Positions 1-7,066 are shown, counted from the stretch's first letter. The stretch: 10,408 bases of DNA from Verrucomicrobiota bacterium (GCA_003219925.1 QHQU01000069.1:1-10408); one strand, 5' to 3'. The notes: a model not told the origin generated them from the letters alone. A program made the numbers and translations.

Positions 1-2240
1 TGCAAAACTTTCTCGATCACCTCCGGCGCGACTTGATTGCGCGCCATCGCCTCACGCAGTTTCACGCTTACCTTGTTCATTCGCTCTTCCGAACGATGAA
101 AGCTAAGAGCACGCCGCAGTTCTTCCGCTTCGTCGCCGGAAAAATTCGCCATGATCATCGCGATCTTGAGCATTTGTTCCTGAAACAACGGCACCCCGAG
201 GGTGCGCTGCAGCACTGGCTTTAGTCGTTCGTCGAAATAAGTGACCGCTTCTTTCTCGGCGCGCCGTGCCAGATAGGGATGCACCATGTCTCCCTGGATT
301 GGGCCAGGGCGGATGATCGCGACTTCAATCACCACATCGTAAAAACATTTCGGCTTCAATCGCGGCAGCGTCGCCATTTGGGCGCGACTTTCGATTTGGA
401 AAACTCCGATGGTGTCGGCCGTTTGCATCATCTCAAAAGTTTTGGCGTCGTCCTTCGGAATGTGAGCCAGATCGAGTGGGCGGCCGCGTTCACGACAAAG
501 CTCAAACGCATCCTGCATTACCGACATCATGCCGAGCCCAAGCAGATCGACTTTCACAATGCCGAGGTCTTCGCAATCATCCTTGTCCCATTGCGCCACC
601 ACCCGCCCCGGCATCGACGCATTTTCCAATGGCACAAATGAGCTCAGTTTATTCTGACAAATAATCATCCCGCCGGAGTGCTGCCCGAGATGGCGCGGCA
701 ATCCGTAAATTGCGTGATACAAACCCACGAATGCCGGCATTCGTGGGTGGGCTTTCGGCAAACCAGCCTGCTCAATCTGCGCTTCGAGCTCGAGAGTGTG
801 CGGAAAATCGCCGTTCGCGAACAAATGCGAAAAGCGATCGAGAGTGCTCGGTGAAAAATTCAGCGCCTTTCCAATCTCGCGTGCCGCGCTTCGCCCGCGA
901 TAGGTAATTACGTTCGCGGTCATGGCCGCGCCATGTTTCCCGTAACGCCGGTAAACTTCCTGAATGACGCGCTCGCGCCGGTCGCCACTCGGCAAATCAA
1001 GATCAATGTCCGGCCAGCCTTTACGGCTCTCGTTTAAAAAACGTTCGAAGACGAGATGATTACTCACCGGATCAACCGGCGTGATGCCGAGACAAAAACA
1101 GACTGCGCTGTTGGCTGCGCTGCCGCGGCCTTGCACCATGATGTTGTTTTCCCGGCAAAAATTGATGATGTCCCACACAATCAAAAAATAGCCGGCAAAC
1201 CCGAGCCGGGTGATGAGCGAGAGTTCTTCTTCCAGCTGACGTTTTACTTTCTTGGTGATCGATTCGTAGCGCTGTTGCGCGCCGAATAACACCATCGTGC
1301 GCAAGAACGAATTCATCGTGTGCCCGTCCGCAACTGCATATTCGGGAAATTCGTAACCGATGTTTTCGAGGGAAAATTCGAGCCGTTCCGCCAATCGCTC
1401 CGTGTTCGTGATTGCGTCGGGTAAATCACGAAAGATCGCGCACATCTCCGCGTCGCTCTTCAAATGACGTTCGGCGTTTTGGGTGAGTAATTTTCCGGCG
1501 AGATCGAGATGGGTGTGCTCGCGAATGCAGTTGAAAACATCCAGCACCTGGCGCCCGGACGGTTTGGCATACTGCACCCCATTGGTCGCGATCAACGCCA
1601 ATCGAAATTTCGAGGCGAGATCAACCAGCGCCCGATTAATCCGATCTTCGCCCCGCAAAAAATGCCGCTGAATTTCGACATACACATTTTCGCGGCCGAA
1701 CACGTTGATCAAACATTGCGCACGATCCTCAACAGTCTGGGGAGCGCAGGCTGCTAGCCTGCTGTTTGCGGCAGCCTGCCGCAAACCTGGAACAAAACGC
1801 CCCGCACGTGGAGAATTTGCGTCCGGCAAGCTGCCGGACGCTGCAGGCTGGCAGCCTGCGCTCCCCAATCCGAAGAGTACCACCAAGCCCTGCGCAAATT
1901 CCGGCAGCTCCTCCCACTTCACTGCGCACTCCCCTTTTACTGCGCTACGCAGATGCGCCTGGGTGAGTAGAGAACAAAGATTGGCGTAGCCAAGACGGCT
2001 TGCCACCAGCACCGGCAGCACGCTGCCATCTTCCATTGTTAATTCCGCTCCGATGATTGGGCGAACTTTTTGCTCACGCGCCGCCACGGAAAATCGCTGC
2101 GAACCATAAACCCCGTGGCGATCAAGCAACCCCAGCGCAGGCATTTCCAACTCAGCCGCGACTTGGGCCAGCTGTTCCGGAAATGACGCGCCCCGTAAAA
2201 AACTAAAGGCGCTGTTAGCATGAAGTTCGACGTAGGGCAT
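1..2240 (-). CDS. dnaE2: Error-prone DNA polymerase DnaE2 (DNA polymerase III alpha-like), 3' end outside window
   Basis: C-family translesion polymerase of the ImuA-ImuB-DnaE2 mutasome; it copies damaged DNA during the SOS response. The frame is open from the ATG at 2240 to the left edge, giving 746 codons of an expected 1000-1100, so the C-terminus is missing only because the window ends. The N-terminus carries a PHP domain (ELHANSAFSFLRGAS, residues 5-19). The palm region shows GRGSAANS and PDIDLDLPS, with probable catalytic D411 and D413, and a third candidate at D565 in VKVDLLGLG. LPRHLGQHSGGM and GVFQIESRAQM are typical of the family. Residues about 125-168 are encoded by a palindromic repeat (1739-1866) that keeps the frame, so this is not a pseudogene on present evidence. 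The gene lies 116 bases behind imuB, a gap nearly filled by another repeat. It has no LexA box of its own and is probably transcribed from the imuB operator. DnaE2 rather than DnaE1 is chosen because of the imuB neighbour and the motif style. Confidence 0.93.
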   Translation of the reverse strand, partial: MPYVELHANSAFSFLRGASFPEQLAQVAAELEMPALGLLDRHGVYGSQRFSVAAREQKVRPIIGAELTMEDGSVLPVLVASRLGYANLCSLLTQAHLRSAVKGECAVKWEELPEFAQGLVVLFGLGSAGCQPAASGSLPDANSPRAGRFVPGLRQAAANSRLAACAPQTVEDRAQCLINVFGRENVYVEIQRHFLRGEDRINRALVDLASKFRLALIATNGVQYAKPSGRQVLDVFNCIREHTHLDLAGKLLTQNAERHLKSDAEMCAIFRDLPDAITNTERLAERLEFSLENIGYEFPEYAVADGHTMNSFLRTMVLFGAQQRYESITKKVKRQLEEELSLITRLGFAGYFLIVWDIINFCRENNIMVQGRGSAANSAVCFCLGITPVDPVSNHLVFERFLNESRKGWPDIDLDLPSGDRRERVIQEVYRRYGKHGAAMTANVITYRGRSAAREIGKALNFSPSTLDRFSHLFANGDFPHTLELEAQIEQAGLPKAHPRMPAFVGLYHAIYGLPRHLGQHSGGMIICQNKLSSFVPLENASMPGRVVAQWDKDDCEDLGIVKVDLLGLGMMSVMQDAFELCRERGRPLDLAHIPKDDAKTFEMMQTADTIGVFQIESRAQMATLPRLKPKCFYDVVIEVAIIRPGPIQGDMVHPYLARRAEKEAVTYFDERLKPVLQRTLGVPLFQEQMLKIAMIMANFSGDEAEELRRALSFHRSEERMNKVSVKLREAMARNQVAPEVIEKVL
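723..748. repeat. 26-base perfect palindrome inside dnaE2
   Basis: Two 13-base arms (ACCCACGAATGCC and its exact complement) meet with no spacer. It lies inside dnaE2, at residues about 498-506 (HPRMPAFVG), just before the conserved LPRHLGQHSGG motif. The reading frame is kept. The protein length here looks normal for the family, so the palindrome may have replaced native sequence or arisen in place rather than been added. Confidence 0.7.
1739..1866. repeat. 128-base palindromic element translated in frame within dnaE2
   Basis: The ends are 24-base inverted repeats beginning GGGGAGCGCAGGCTGC, with one mismatch (1739-1762 against 1843-1866). Two further hairpins lie inside. One has perfect 11-base arms around one base (1764-1786, GTTTGCGGCAG arms). 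The other has 8-base arms around three bases (1821-1839, GTCCGGCA arms). A 34-base non-palindromic stretch separates them. The whole would fold as a closing stem with two inner hairpins, like a small MITE or REP-type element. It has no coding capacity for a transposase, and I see no target-site duplication. On the minus strand it is read through in the dnaE2 frame as an Ala/Gly/Ser-rich stretch containing SAGCQPAASGSLPDA. Confidence 0.85.
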
Positions 2241-2252
2241 ACTCCAATTGTG

Positions 2253-2344
2253 GTCATCCCGAGCGCAGTCGAGGGATCCCGCCATGTTACCTTCAAGGTT
2301 TTGCAACGGGATCCTTCGACTCCGCTACGCTCGCTCAGGATGAC
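2253..2344. repeat. GTCATCCCGAGCG palindromic repeat, copy 1 (imuB-dnaE2 gap)
   Basis: A left arm starting GTCATCCCGAGCGCAGTCGA is followed by a loop containing ATGTTACCTT and a complementary right arm ending AGGATGAC. The right arm carries a small internal expansion (TACGCTCGCT), giving 92 bases. It nearly fills the gap between the imuB stop and the dnaE2 start. As RNA it would form a long hairpin between the two cistrons, which could attenuate, process or stabilise the transcript; this effect is inference. Confidence 0.88.
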
Positions 2345-2356
2345 GGTGGATTGTTG

Positions 2357-3478
2357 CTAATCATAAATCCCATCGAGCGCCCACCCCATCTGATCGCAAT
2401 GACAGCGCGCAATGACGCCATTCTCGATTTCCACATCCCATTCCACCCGCGCCCAGGCGCGCTCGTCCCACCAGTTTCCCGAAAGCGGAAATGGCCCTTC
2501 CTGCCTCATCGTCGTGCCCTCCACTGCCAGTCCGGCTCGGACTTCCGCGGCGCGCACATGAGCGGGCCGATTATTTTCCAATAACACCGTCGCCTTTTTG
2601 CGTTTCCGAAAACGCCGCAATGGAACGCATCCCCTCACCGCTCCATTCACCCCGTCATCCCGAGCGCAGTCGAGGGATCCCGCGATGTTACCTTTCAGAT
2701 TCCGCATCGGGATCCCTCGACTCCGCTCGGGATGACCAATTTCTGGCTCAGGGTGACCGAAGTCCCACGCGAACGGCTCCATCCGAAACGCGTCCGGCCG
2801 ATGTGTTTCCTCCAGCACCGGCGTACCGACACGATCCGCTCCGAGCAATCCGACCAGACGCGCCAGTGTCTCATGCAATTGCATGGGATCGCGCAATGCT
2901 GTTTCGAAAAGTCCAAACTGCTGTCGCACCGAACGTGACGGCTGCGCTTCCAGTTCAATGGCAACAATCGGATGCTTGGAAGTAAAGTTTTCCAGATGCG
3001 TGTGCAGCATCCGAAAAAGGATGTCTTCATTGTTGGTCGGCTGCGGAATTTTGAAAATGCGTTCGTACTGCGATTTGTCAGCGAAAGTAATGCGCAGGCG
3101 CAGTTCTTTGGCGACGAGATAGATGGTGTTTAATCGCGTCGCCAACTGCTGCAAAAATCGCCGCAAGATAAAGAGCAGTGGTTCGATGGTCTCAATTTCG
3201 TTTTCAAACTCAAAACTTTCGATGAACGATTCTGGCGGAGAAACCAGTTTCAAAATTCGCTCCGCCCGGCCATTGGCGCGTTCCCACAGTTCAACCGCGC
3301 GCGCTCCGAGGCGCGCGGCCAGATCATCGCGTGGCAAGGCCGCGAGTTGCCCAAGGGTGTGAATCCCCCATTGATGTAGTATCGAAAGAATGCGTTCTGT
3401 TTCTTTGACGCGTTCGATTTGTTTGACCGTGCCTGCCGGTAAAACCGCAGGCGCAATGGACAAAGCAGGCGCTCTCAC
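2357..3478 (-). CDS. imuB: ImuB-like protein (Y-family polymerase relative) lacking the N-terminal palm domain
   Basis: ImuB is a catalytically inactive Y-family relative that links ImuA, DnaE2 and the beta clamp in the SOS mutasome. This 373-residue ORF matches only the C-terminal two thirds of the family. It has a helix-hairpin-helix-like segment (residues 36-70, HQWGIHTLGQLAALPRDDL), then the little-finger region (SPPESFIESFEFENEIETIEP, LLFILRRFLQQLATRL). A candidate clamp-binding motif QFGLF follows at 187-191, then HRPDAFRMEPF, and the family-typical end NWWDERAWARVEWDV...GIYD. Full ImuB proteins carry roughly 190 more N-terminal residues. An in-frame stop (TGA, 3509-3511) sits in the LexA box just upstream and dinG ends at 3636, so there is no room for the palm. 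The GTG at 3478 is the first usable start in frame; AAGG at 3495-3498 is a weak, distant ribosome site. Residues about 248-275 are encoded by a palindromic repeat. Precedes dnaE2 in a probable operon. It could be functional as a hub only, or a decaying remnant. Confidence 0.85.
   Translation of the reverse strand: MRAPALSIAPAVLPAGTVKQIERVKETERILSILHQWGIHTLGQLAALPRDDLAARLGARAVELWERANGRAERILKLVSPPESFIESFEFENEIETIEPLLFILRRFLQQLATRLNTIYLVAKELRLRITFADKSQYERIFKIPQPTNNEDILFRMLHTHLENFTSKHPIVAIELEAQPSRSVRQQFGLFETALRDPMQLHETLARLVGLLGADRVGTPVLEETHRPDAFRMEPFAWDFGHPEPEIGHPERSRGIPMRNLKGNIAGSLDCARDDGVNGAVRGCVPLRRFRKRKKATVLLENNRPAHVRAAEVRAGLAVEGTTMRQEGPFPLSGNWWDERAWARVEWDVEIENGVIARCHCDQMGWALDGIYD
2654..2736. 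repeat. GTCATCCCGAGCG palindromic repeat, copy 2 (inside imuB)
   Basis: 29-base arms (2654-2682 and 2708-2736) surround a 25-base loop containing ATGTTACCTT. It has the same orientation as copy 1. On the minus strand it is translated in the imuB frame as GHPERSRGIPMRNLKGNIAG followed by SLDCARDD. It falls between the little-finger region and the conserved C-terminal tail, where linkers usually tolerate added residues. Confidence 0.9.
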
Positions 3479-3505
3479 CCGCCAACTTAAGATACCTTGA
3501 GGATA

Positions 3506-3526
3506 TGTTCAAGTGAACATAATAGT
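3506..3526 (-). promoter_or_regulatory. LexA-type operator and -10-like hexamer of the imuB-dnaE2 unit
   Basis: A 16-base palindrome with two central bases (3505-3520, ATGTTCA-NN-TGAACAT) precedes imuB by about 26 bases. On the minus strand a TATTAT hexamer (3524-3519) runs directly into it, so LexA bound here would cover the likely transcription start. The 21 bases 3506-3526 are identical to 10044-10064 in front of imuA. A repeat end (GTCATCC) starts at 3525, so any -35 element would lie inside that repeat; I see no good one. Confidence 0.82.
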
Positions 3527-3619
3527 CATCCCGAGCGAAAGTCGAGGGATCCCGCGGCGCAAACTTAAAGGTATCTTCATCGGGATCCCTCGTCTTCGCT
3601 TCGCTCCGCTCAGGATGAC
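3525..3619. repeat. GTCATCCCGAGCG palindromic repeat, copy 3 (between dinG and imuB)
   Basis: The left arm begins GTCATCCCGAGCGAAAGTCG and the right arm ends CTCCGCTCAGGATGAC. The loop, when complemented, reads AAGATACCTTTAAG. It resembles the loop of copies 1 and 2 but in the opposite direction, so this copy is inverted relative to them. It fills most of the dinG-imuB gap and touches the imuB promoter. As RNA it could end or weaken transcription coming from dinG. Confidence 0.87.
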
Positions 3620-3635
3620 CGGTTCTAAGTACCGC

Positions 3636-5618
3636 TCACACAATCTCCACCGGACACTTCGGCAGCGCACTCATGAAGGCCCGTCCGTATGGTTTCGTCA
3701 CGATTCGATTGTCGAGAATCACGATAATGCCGCAATCACTTTTGGTGCGAATAAGGCGGCCGACTCCCTGACGCAATTTCAAGATCGCTTCCGGCAGCGA
3801 GTATTCCGTGAAGGCGTCGCCACCGCACGCTTCGATATTTTCGAGTTTCGCCTCGATTAAGGGATGATCGGGAACGGCGAAAGGTAAACGCGTGATGATG
3901 ACATTCCGCAAAGCGTCACCAGGAACATCGACGCCGCCCCAGAAGCTGTCGGTGCCAAAGAGGACACTGCGCGGCGTCCTTTTGAATTGGTCGAGCAATT
4001 TCGTCCGCGGCAGACCGCCACCTTGCACCAGCAAATTTAAATCGTGTTCCGCACAAAAATTTTCTATTCGCGCCGCCAGCTCCTGCATCGCCCGATAATT
4101 CGTAAACAGGACAAAGGCGTGGCCGTCGGTTTGCCCGACGAAATGTTCGATCCAATGCGCCAGCGCTTCTTCATAACCTGTGTCCCGCGGATCGGGCATT
4201 TTGCGAACGACAAACAGCTTCATCTGCTGATTGAAATTGAATGGACTCCCTAGCTGCCGGGGCTCGGCTTCTTCCGCGCCCACCCGATTGCGAAAATAGG
4301 CGAGATCTTTTCGCCCCACTCCCAGCGTTGCGCTGGTCATGACACAGGTGCGCCCCTCGCGGAAAAGCATTTGCCGTAGTGCGGGGGCAATATCGATCGG
4401 CGCGGCATTGAGCGTTAACAGTTGTCCAACCTTGCCGGTCCTCTCGACCCAATAAACGCGATTGGGGGCGGATTGTTCCAGGAAAACTCCGATGTCTGAA
4501 CGTGCCTCTGCAATGCGTCGGCCAAGTTCCTGCAACTCGGATTTCAAAATTTCGTCATCCTGCCGTCTGACCACCTCTGCGACGCGCGCCTGCAACGCGA
4601 TCAGGCGGCCCGTGATCGTGTCCGGCACCACCTCCGGCTGGCGCACGCGAAACTCGCGGCCTTTGCGGAAATCGCAGCGCGCCCCCAGCGCCTCAAAGAA
4701 TTTGTCGATCTCGTCGACAATTTCCGCGGCCAAGCGAACGCCATCGGCGTCGCGCGTGACAGTAAACAATCCTTTTTTCGAGCGGGTGTTGTAAAGACGC
4801 TGCACCGTCGCACGCAAAAGATATTGCGAAATCACCGTCCCGACCTGGCGAGAAGCGATTTGTTCGACCGTGTGCGCTTCATCCAAAATCAGGAAATCGT
4901 TGGGGAATAGAAATCCGCTCTCCCGTTCCATCTGCTCCTCCACCCCGCCCAGGAGCATGAAGAGCAGCGTGTGATTGATAACTACGATCGGCGCGCTCTC
5001 GAACTTTCGCCGGGCACGCTGATAAAAGCAGCGGTCGCTTTGCCCACAAAATTTCTTGGTGCAAATGTGGGCCTCGCTGCAAACTTGCGCCCAAACCTTC
5101 GCGTTTGGCTCGAAGGACAAATCGCTCAGCGTCCCGTCGCGCGTTCGCGCGGCCCAGAGGGAAATTTCTTCGAGCTCGTTCTGCTCCGGTCCGGTAAAGA
5201 GATCGTTTTGCTGCTCGCGCGCGCGCAGCAGCCGGCGCGGACAAACATAATTCTGCCGGCCTTTGATCAGTGCCGCATCGAAGGTCTCGGGCAAAACTTT
5301 TTGTAGAATCGGAATGTCTTTGTAGAGAAGTTGCTCCTGAAGATTAATGGTGTGCGTTGAGATGATTGCCTTTCTCTTTTGCCCGAGCGCGAACAGGACC
5401 GCCGGAACGAGATACGCCAGCGATTTGCCCACGCCGGTACCGGCTTCCACCACCAGGTGCCGCTCCTCTTCCAGCGCCCGCGCCACTGCCGCCGCCATTT
5501 GCTGTTGTGGTGGACGTCGCTCGAAATTTTTCGCCTTGGCCAGAAGTCCGTTCGCCGAAAAAAACGATTCGGTTGTTTTCACAAAATCCGAGCCAATGGA
5601 GTCGCGTAATGCAATCAT
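3636..5618 (-). CDS. dinG: ATP-dependent DNA helicase of the DinG/XPD family with Fe-S cluster
   Basis: Superfamily 2 5'-to-3' helicase acting on damaged DNA, R-loops and other structures; 660 residues, normal length for a DinG without an exonuclease domain. Walker A is AGTGVGKS (residues 59-66), the DEAH box is ILDEAHT (D246-H249), and motif VI is RQGVGRLIRT (616-625). Four cysteines are spaced as in E. coli DinG: C126 in NYVCP, then C186-x4-C191-x5-C197, expected to hold a 4Fe-4S cluster. An extra cysteine, C180, precedes them. The ATG at 5618 is chosen because the following segment leads naturally into the RPPQQQMAAAVARAL nucleotide-binding region; no clear Shine-Dalgarno is seen. It runs in the same direction as imuB and dnaE2 but is separated from imuB by a repeat and its operator, and has no LexA-type box upstream in this window. 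Confidence 0.92.
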   Translation of the reverse strand: MIALRDSIGSDFVKTTESFFSANGLLAKAKNFERRPPQQQMAAAVARALEEERHLVVEAGTGVGKSLAYLVPAVLFALGQKRKAIISTHTINLQEQLLYKDIPILQKVLPETFDAALIKGRQNYVCPRRLLRAREQQNDLFTGPEQNELEEISLWAARTRDGTLSDLSFEPNAKVWAQVCSEAHICTKKFCGQSDRCFYQRARRKFESAPIVVINHTLLFMLLGGVEEQMERESGFLFPNDFLILDEAHTVEQIASRQVGTVISQYLLRATVQRLYNTRSKKGLFTVTRDADGVRLAAEIVDEIDKFFEALGARCDFRKGREFRVRQPEVVPDTITGRLIALQARVAEVVRRQDDEILKSELQELGRRIAEARSDIGVFLEQSAPNRVYWVERTGKVGQLLTLNAAPIDIAPALRQMLFREGRTCVMTSATLGVGRKDLAYFRNRVGAEEAEPRQLGSPFNFNQQMKLFVVRKMPDPRDTGYEEALAHWIEHFVGQTDGHAFVLFTNYRAMQELAARIENFCAEHDLNLLVQGGGLPRTKLLDQFKRTPRSVLFGTDSFWGGVDVPGDALRNVIITRLPFAVPDHPLIEAKLENIEACGGDAFTEYSLPEAILKLRQGVGRLIRTKSDCGIIVILDNRIVTKPYGRAFMSALPKCPVEIV

Positions 5619-5935
5619 CGCGTTAACCAGAGCTTAATCTGGATTCAGCCCATTCGGAAAGACGATAAGGGGGCAGAATGTCCCCTGGCACAGAAGTACA
5701 ACCCTCCGTTCCGCTTGAAAGCAAGAATGAACACGGACCTCCAGGTCTGTGCGCCCAGCGGAGTTGCACTCCGCTGGACACGGGCAGAAAAAGCGGACAG
5801 AATGTCCACTTGGCGCACAGGCCGACGGCCTATGTTCCGGCACTTGCCAATCGCAAGACACTCGTTTCAATTTCATAGTCATTACTGGCGTCGAGTTGCG
5901 AGGCTCCCGTTCAACCGTAACTACCGGCGTCCTCC
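5619..5935. other. Divergent intergenic region between dinG and the LptF/LptG gene
   Basis: These 317 bases hold no convincing gene. A small hairpin-like stretch (5670-5685, GGGG and CCCC around CAGAATGT) is followed by CTGGCACAG. It echoes a segment within the repeat at 5729-5838 (CAGAATGTCC...TTGGCGCACAG at 5798-5820), so it may be a fragment of the same family. Promoters for both flanking genes should lie here, but I could not pick out clear -35/-10 pairs. The stretch 5839-5935 shows nothing recognisable. Confidence 0.6.
5729..5838. repeat. Cloverleaf-like palindromic repeat, copy 1
   Basis: The ends are GAACA and TGTTC; an inner pair is TGTGCGCCCA and TTGGCGCACAG. Hairpins lie between them: GGACCT-CC-AGGTCT; a perfect 10-base stem at 5755-5777 (CCAGCGGAGT around TGC); GGACA-GAA-TGTCC at 5795-5807; and GGCC-GAC-GGCC. 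The second copy at 9915-10040 keeps the ends, the TGTGCGCCCAGCGG block and the central stem, but with compensating base changes. Probably a non-autonomous mobile or REP-type element. Confidence 0.8.
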
Positions 5936-7066
5936 ATGAATCTATTTGATCGATATATCACCAGAAATTTCCTGCAGGCTTACCTGTACTGCATCATCGG
6001 GTTCATATCGATCTGGTTCATTTTCGATATCAGTGACAGCATCTCGACCTTTCTAGATCAGCACGTCGGTTTTGGCCGAGTGCTGGAATATTACGGCACC
6101 CAAATCCCGCAGATTCTGGTGATTCTCCTGCCAGTCTCCCTCCTGCTGGCCCTGCTTTTTGTTCTCGGGCGGATGTCGCGGGCGAACGAAATTGTCTCGA
6201 TGCTGACCGCAGGCATCGGCCTCATCCGCGTGCTCACGCCGCTTTTCCTCCTGGCGGTTCTTACGACGGCGATCTGTTTCGCGCTTAATTATTCCCTGGC
6301 GCCGCATGCCGAGATGGCGCGAAAACTTTTCTTTGCGGACAAAAGTGCGACGGGCGCCGAAGGACAAATTTTCCGCAATCGGCGCGATTCACGCACCTGG
6401 TTTATTCAACGTCTCCGACACAATTCCGACGTCTTTGATAATGTCGAAGTATTGCAACAGGATTCCTCCGACCACATCACCATGGCTTTTCTGGCCGCGC
6501 GCGCGGAATTTCAACCGGGCGAAAATGCCTGGACGCTCTCGCAAGCGAAAGTCGTACACTACGATCCGGCGGGTAACATTACTTCCGAACAAATCGAGCC
6601 GAGCCTAGTCGTGCGGCATTGGAGCGAAACACCCTACCGGTTGCGTAGTGCCAACATGCGCGCCGAATTCATGAGCCTCCCGGAGTTGCGCGATTATTTG
6701 AGTTTTAATTCCGATTTCCCGCAAACCTTGCTCGCGCCGTTTCGCACTCATTATCATTATCGAATTGCGCTGCCCTGGACCTGCTTCGTTGTCACGCTCA
6801 TCGCCGCGCCGCTTGGCGTCGGGTTTTCTCGGCGGGGCGTCCTTACCAGTGTGGCCACTGCCATTCTGCTGATTTTTGCATTAAATTTTTCGACGCATCT
6901 TTTTCTCGCCCTCGGCGAGGGTGACCGCGTCCCACCCTGGATGGCCGGCTGGGCGCCCACGATCGTTTTTGGAACGATTGGTCTCTATTTATTGCAATTG
7001 CGTTCTTCCAATCGGGATCCTTCCGACTTTCGCGGTCTCCTGCCGCGTCGTATATTTGCGCGATGA
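5936..7066 (+). CDS. LptF/LptG-family (YjgP/YjgQ) LPS export permease
   Basis: Inner-membrane permease of the LptB2FG ABC transporter that extracts lipopolysaccharide and passes it to LptC and LptA. The 376-residue protein has the family layout: three membrane segments (about 13-34, 57-78, 97-118), a periplasmic beta-jellyroll domain (about 119-270), and three more segments (about 276-297, 302-326, 335-355). The opening MNLFDRYITRNFLQAY, the second segment with ILLPVSLLLALLFVLGRMSRANEI, and LNYSLAPHAE after the third are characteristic. The N-terminal match makes the ATG at 5936 secure, though no purine-rich ribosome site precedes it. I cannot separate LptF from LptG by eye. The stop overlaps the next start (ATGA at 7063-7066), indicating translational coupling. 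Supports a diderm host. Confidence 0.9.
   Translation: MNLFDRYITRNFLQAYLYCIIGFISIWFIFDISDSISTFLDQHVGFGRVLEYYGTQIPQILVILLPVSLLLALLFVLGRMSRANEIVSMLTAGIGLIRVLTPLFLLAVLTTAICFALNYSLAPHAEMARKLFFADKSATGAEGQIFRNRRDSRTWFIQRLRHNSDVFDNVEVLQQDSSDHITMAFLAARAEFQPGENAWTLSQAKVVHYDPAGNITSEQIEPSLVVRHWSETPYRLRSANMRAEFMSLPELRDYLSFNSDFPQTLLAPFRTHYHYRIALPWTCFVVTLIAAPLGVGFSRRGVLTSVATAILLIFALNFSTHLFLALGEGDRVPPWMAGWAPTIVFGTIGLYLLQLRSSNRDPSDFRGLLPRRIFAR

Noticed and set aside
1739..1866. Possible frameshift making dnaE2 a pseudogene
   Set aside because: I followed the minus-strand codons from 1919 down to 1681 through the repeat; the frame is kept and there is no stop.
33..1989. Several plus-strand open frames of 60-120 codons
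   Set aside because: They are opposite-strand shadows of dnaE2, which has continuous family motifs on the minus strand.
2491..2985. Plus-strand open frame of 164 codons across imuB
   Set aside because: Shadow of imuB; its protein is low-complexity and contains the repeat peptide from the palindrome rather than any domain.
3324..3512. Alternative minus-strand frame starting at TTG 3512 as the missing ImuB N-terminus through a frameshift
   Set aside because: Its sequence shows no resemblance to a Y-family palm and it is far too short to hold one.
2253..3619. CRISPR array suggested by repeated units
   Set aside because: The copies are palindromes at irregular distances with genes between them; no regular spacers and no cas gene.
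5619..5935. LexA box for dinG
   Set aside because: No GTTC-N4-GAAC pair is present; GTTCCGCTTGAA near 5709 lacks the second half-site.
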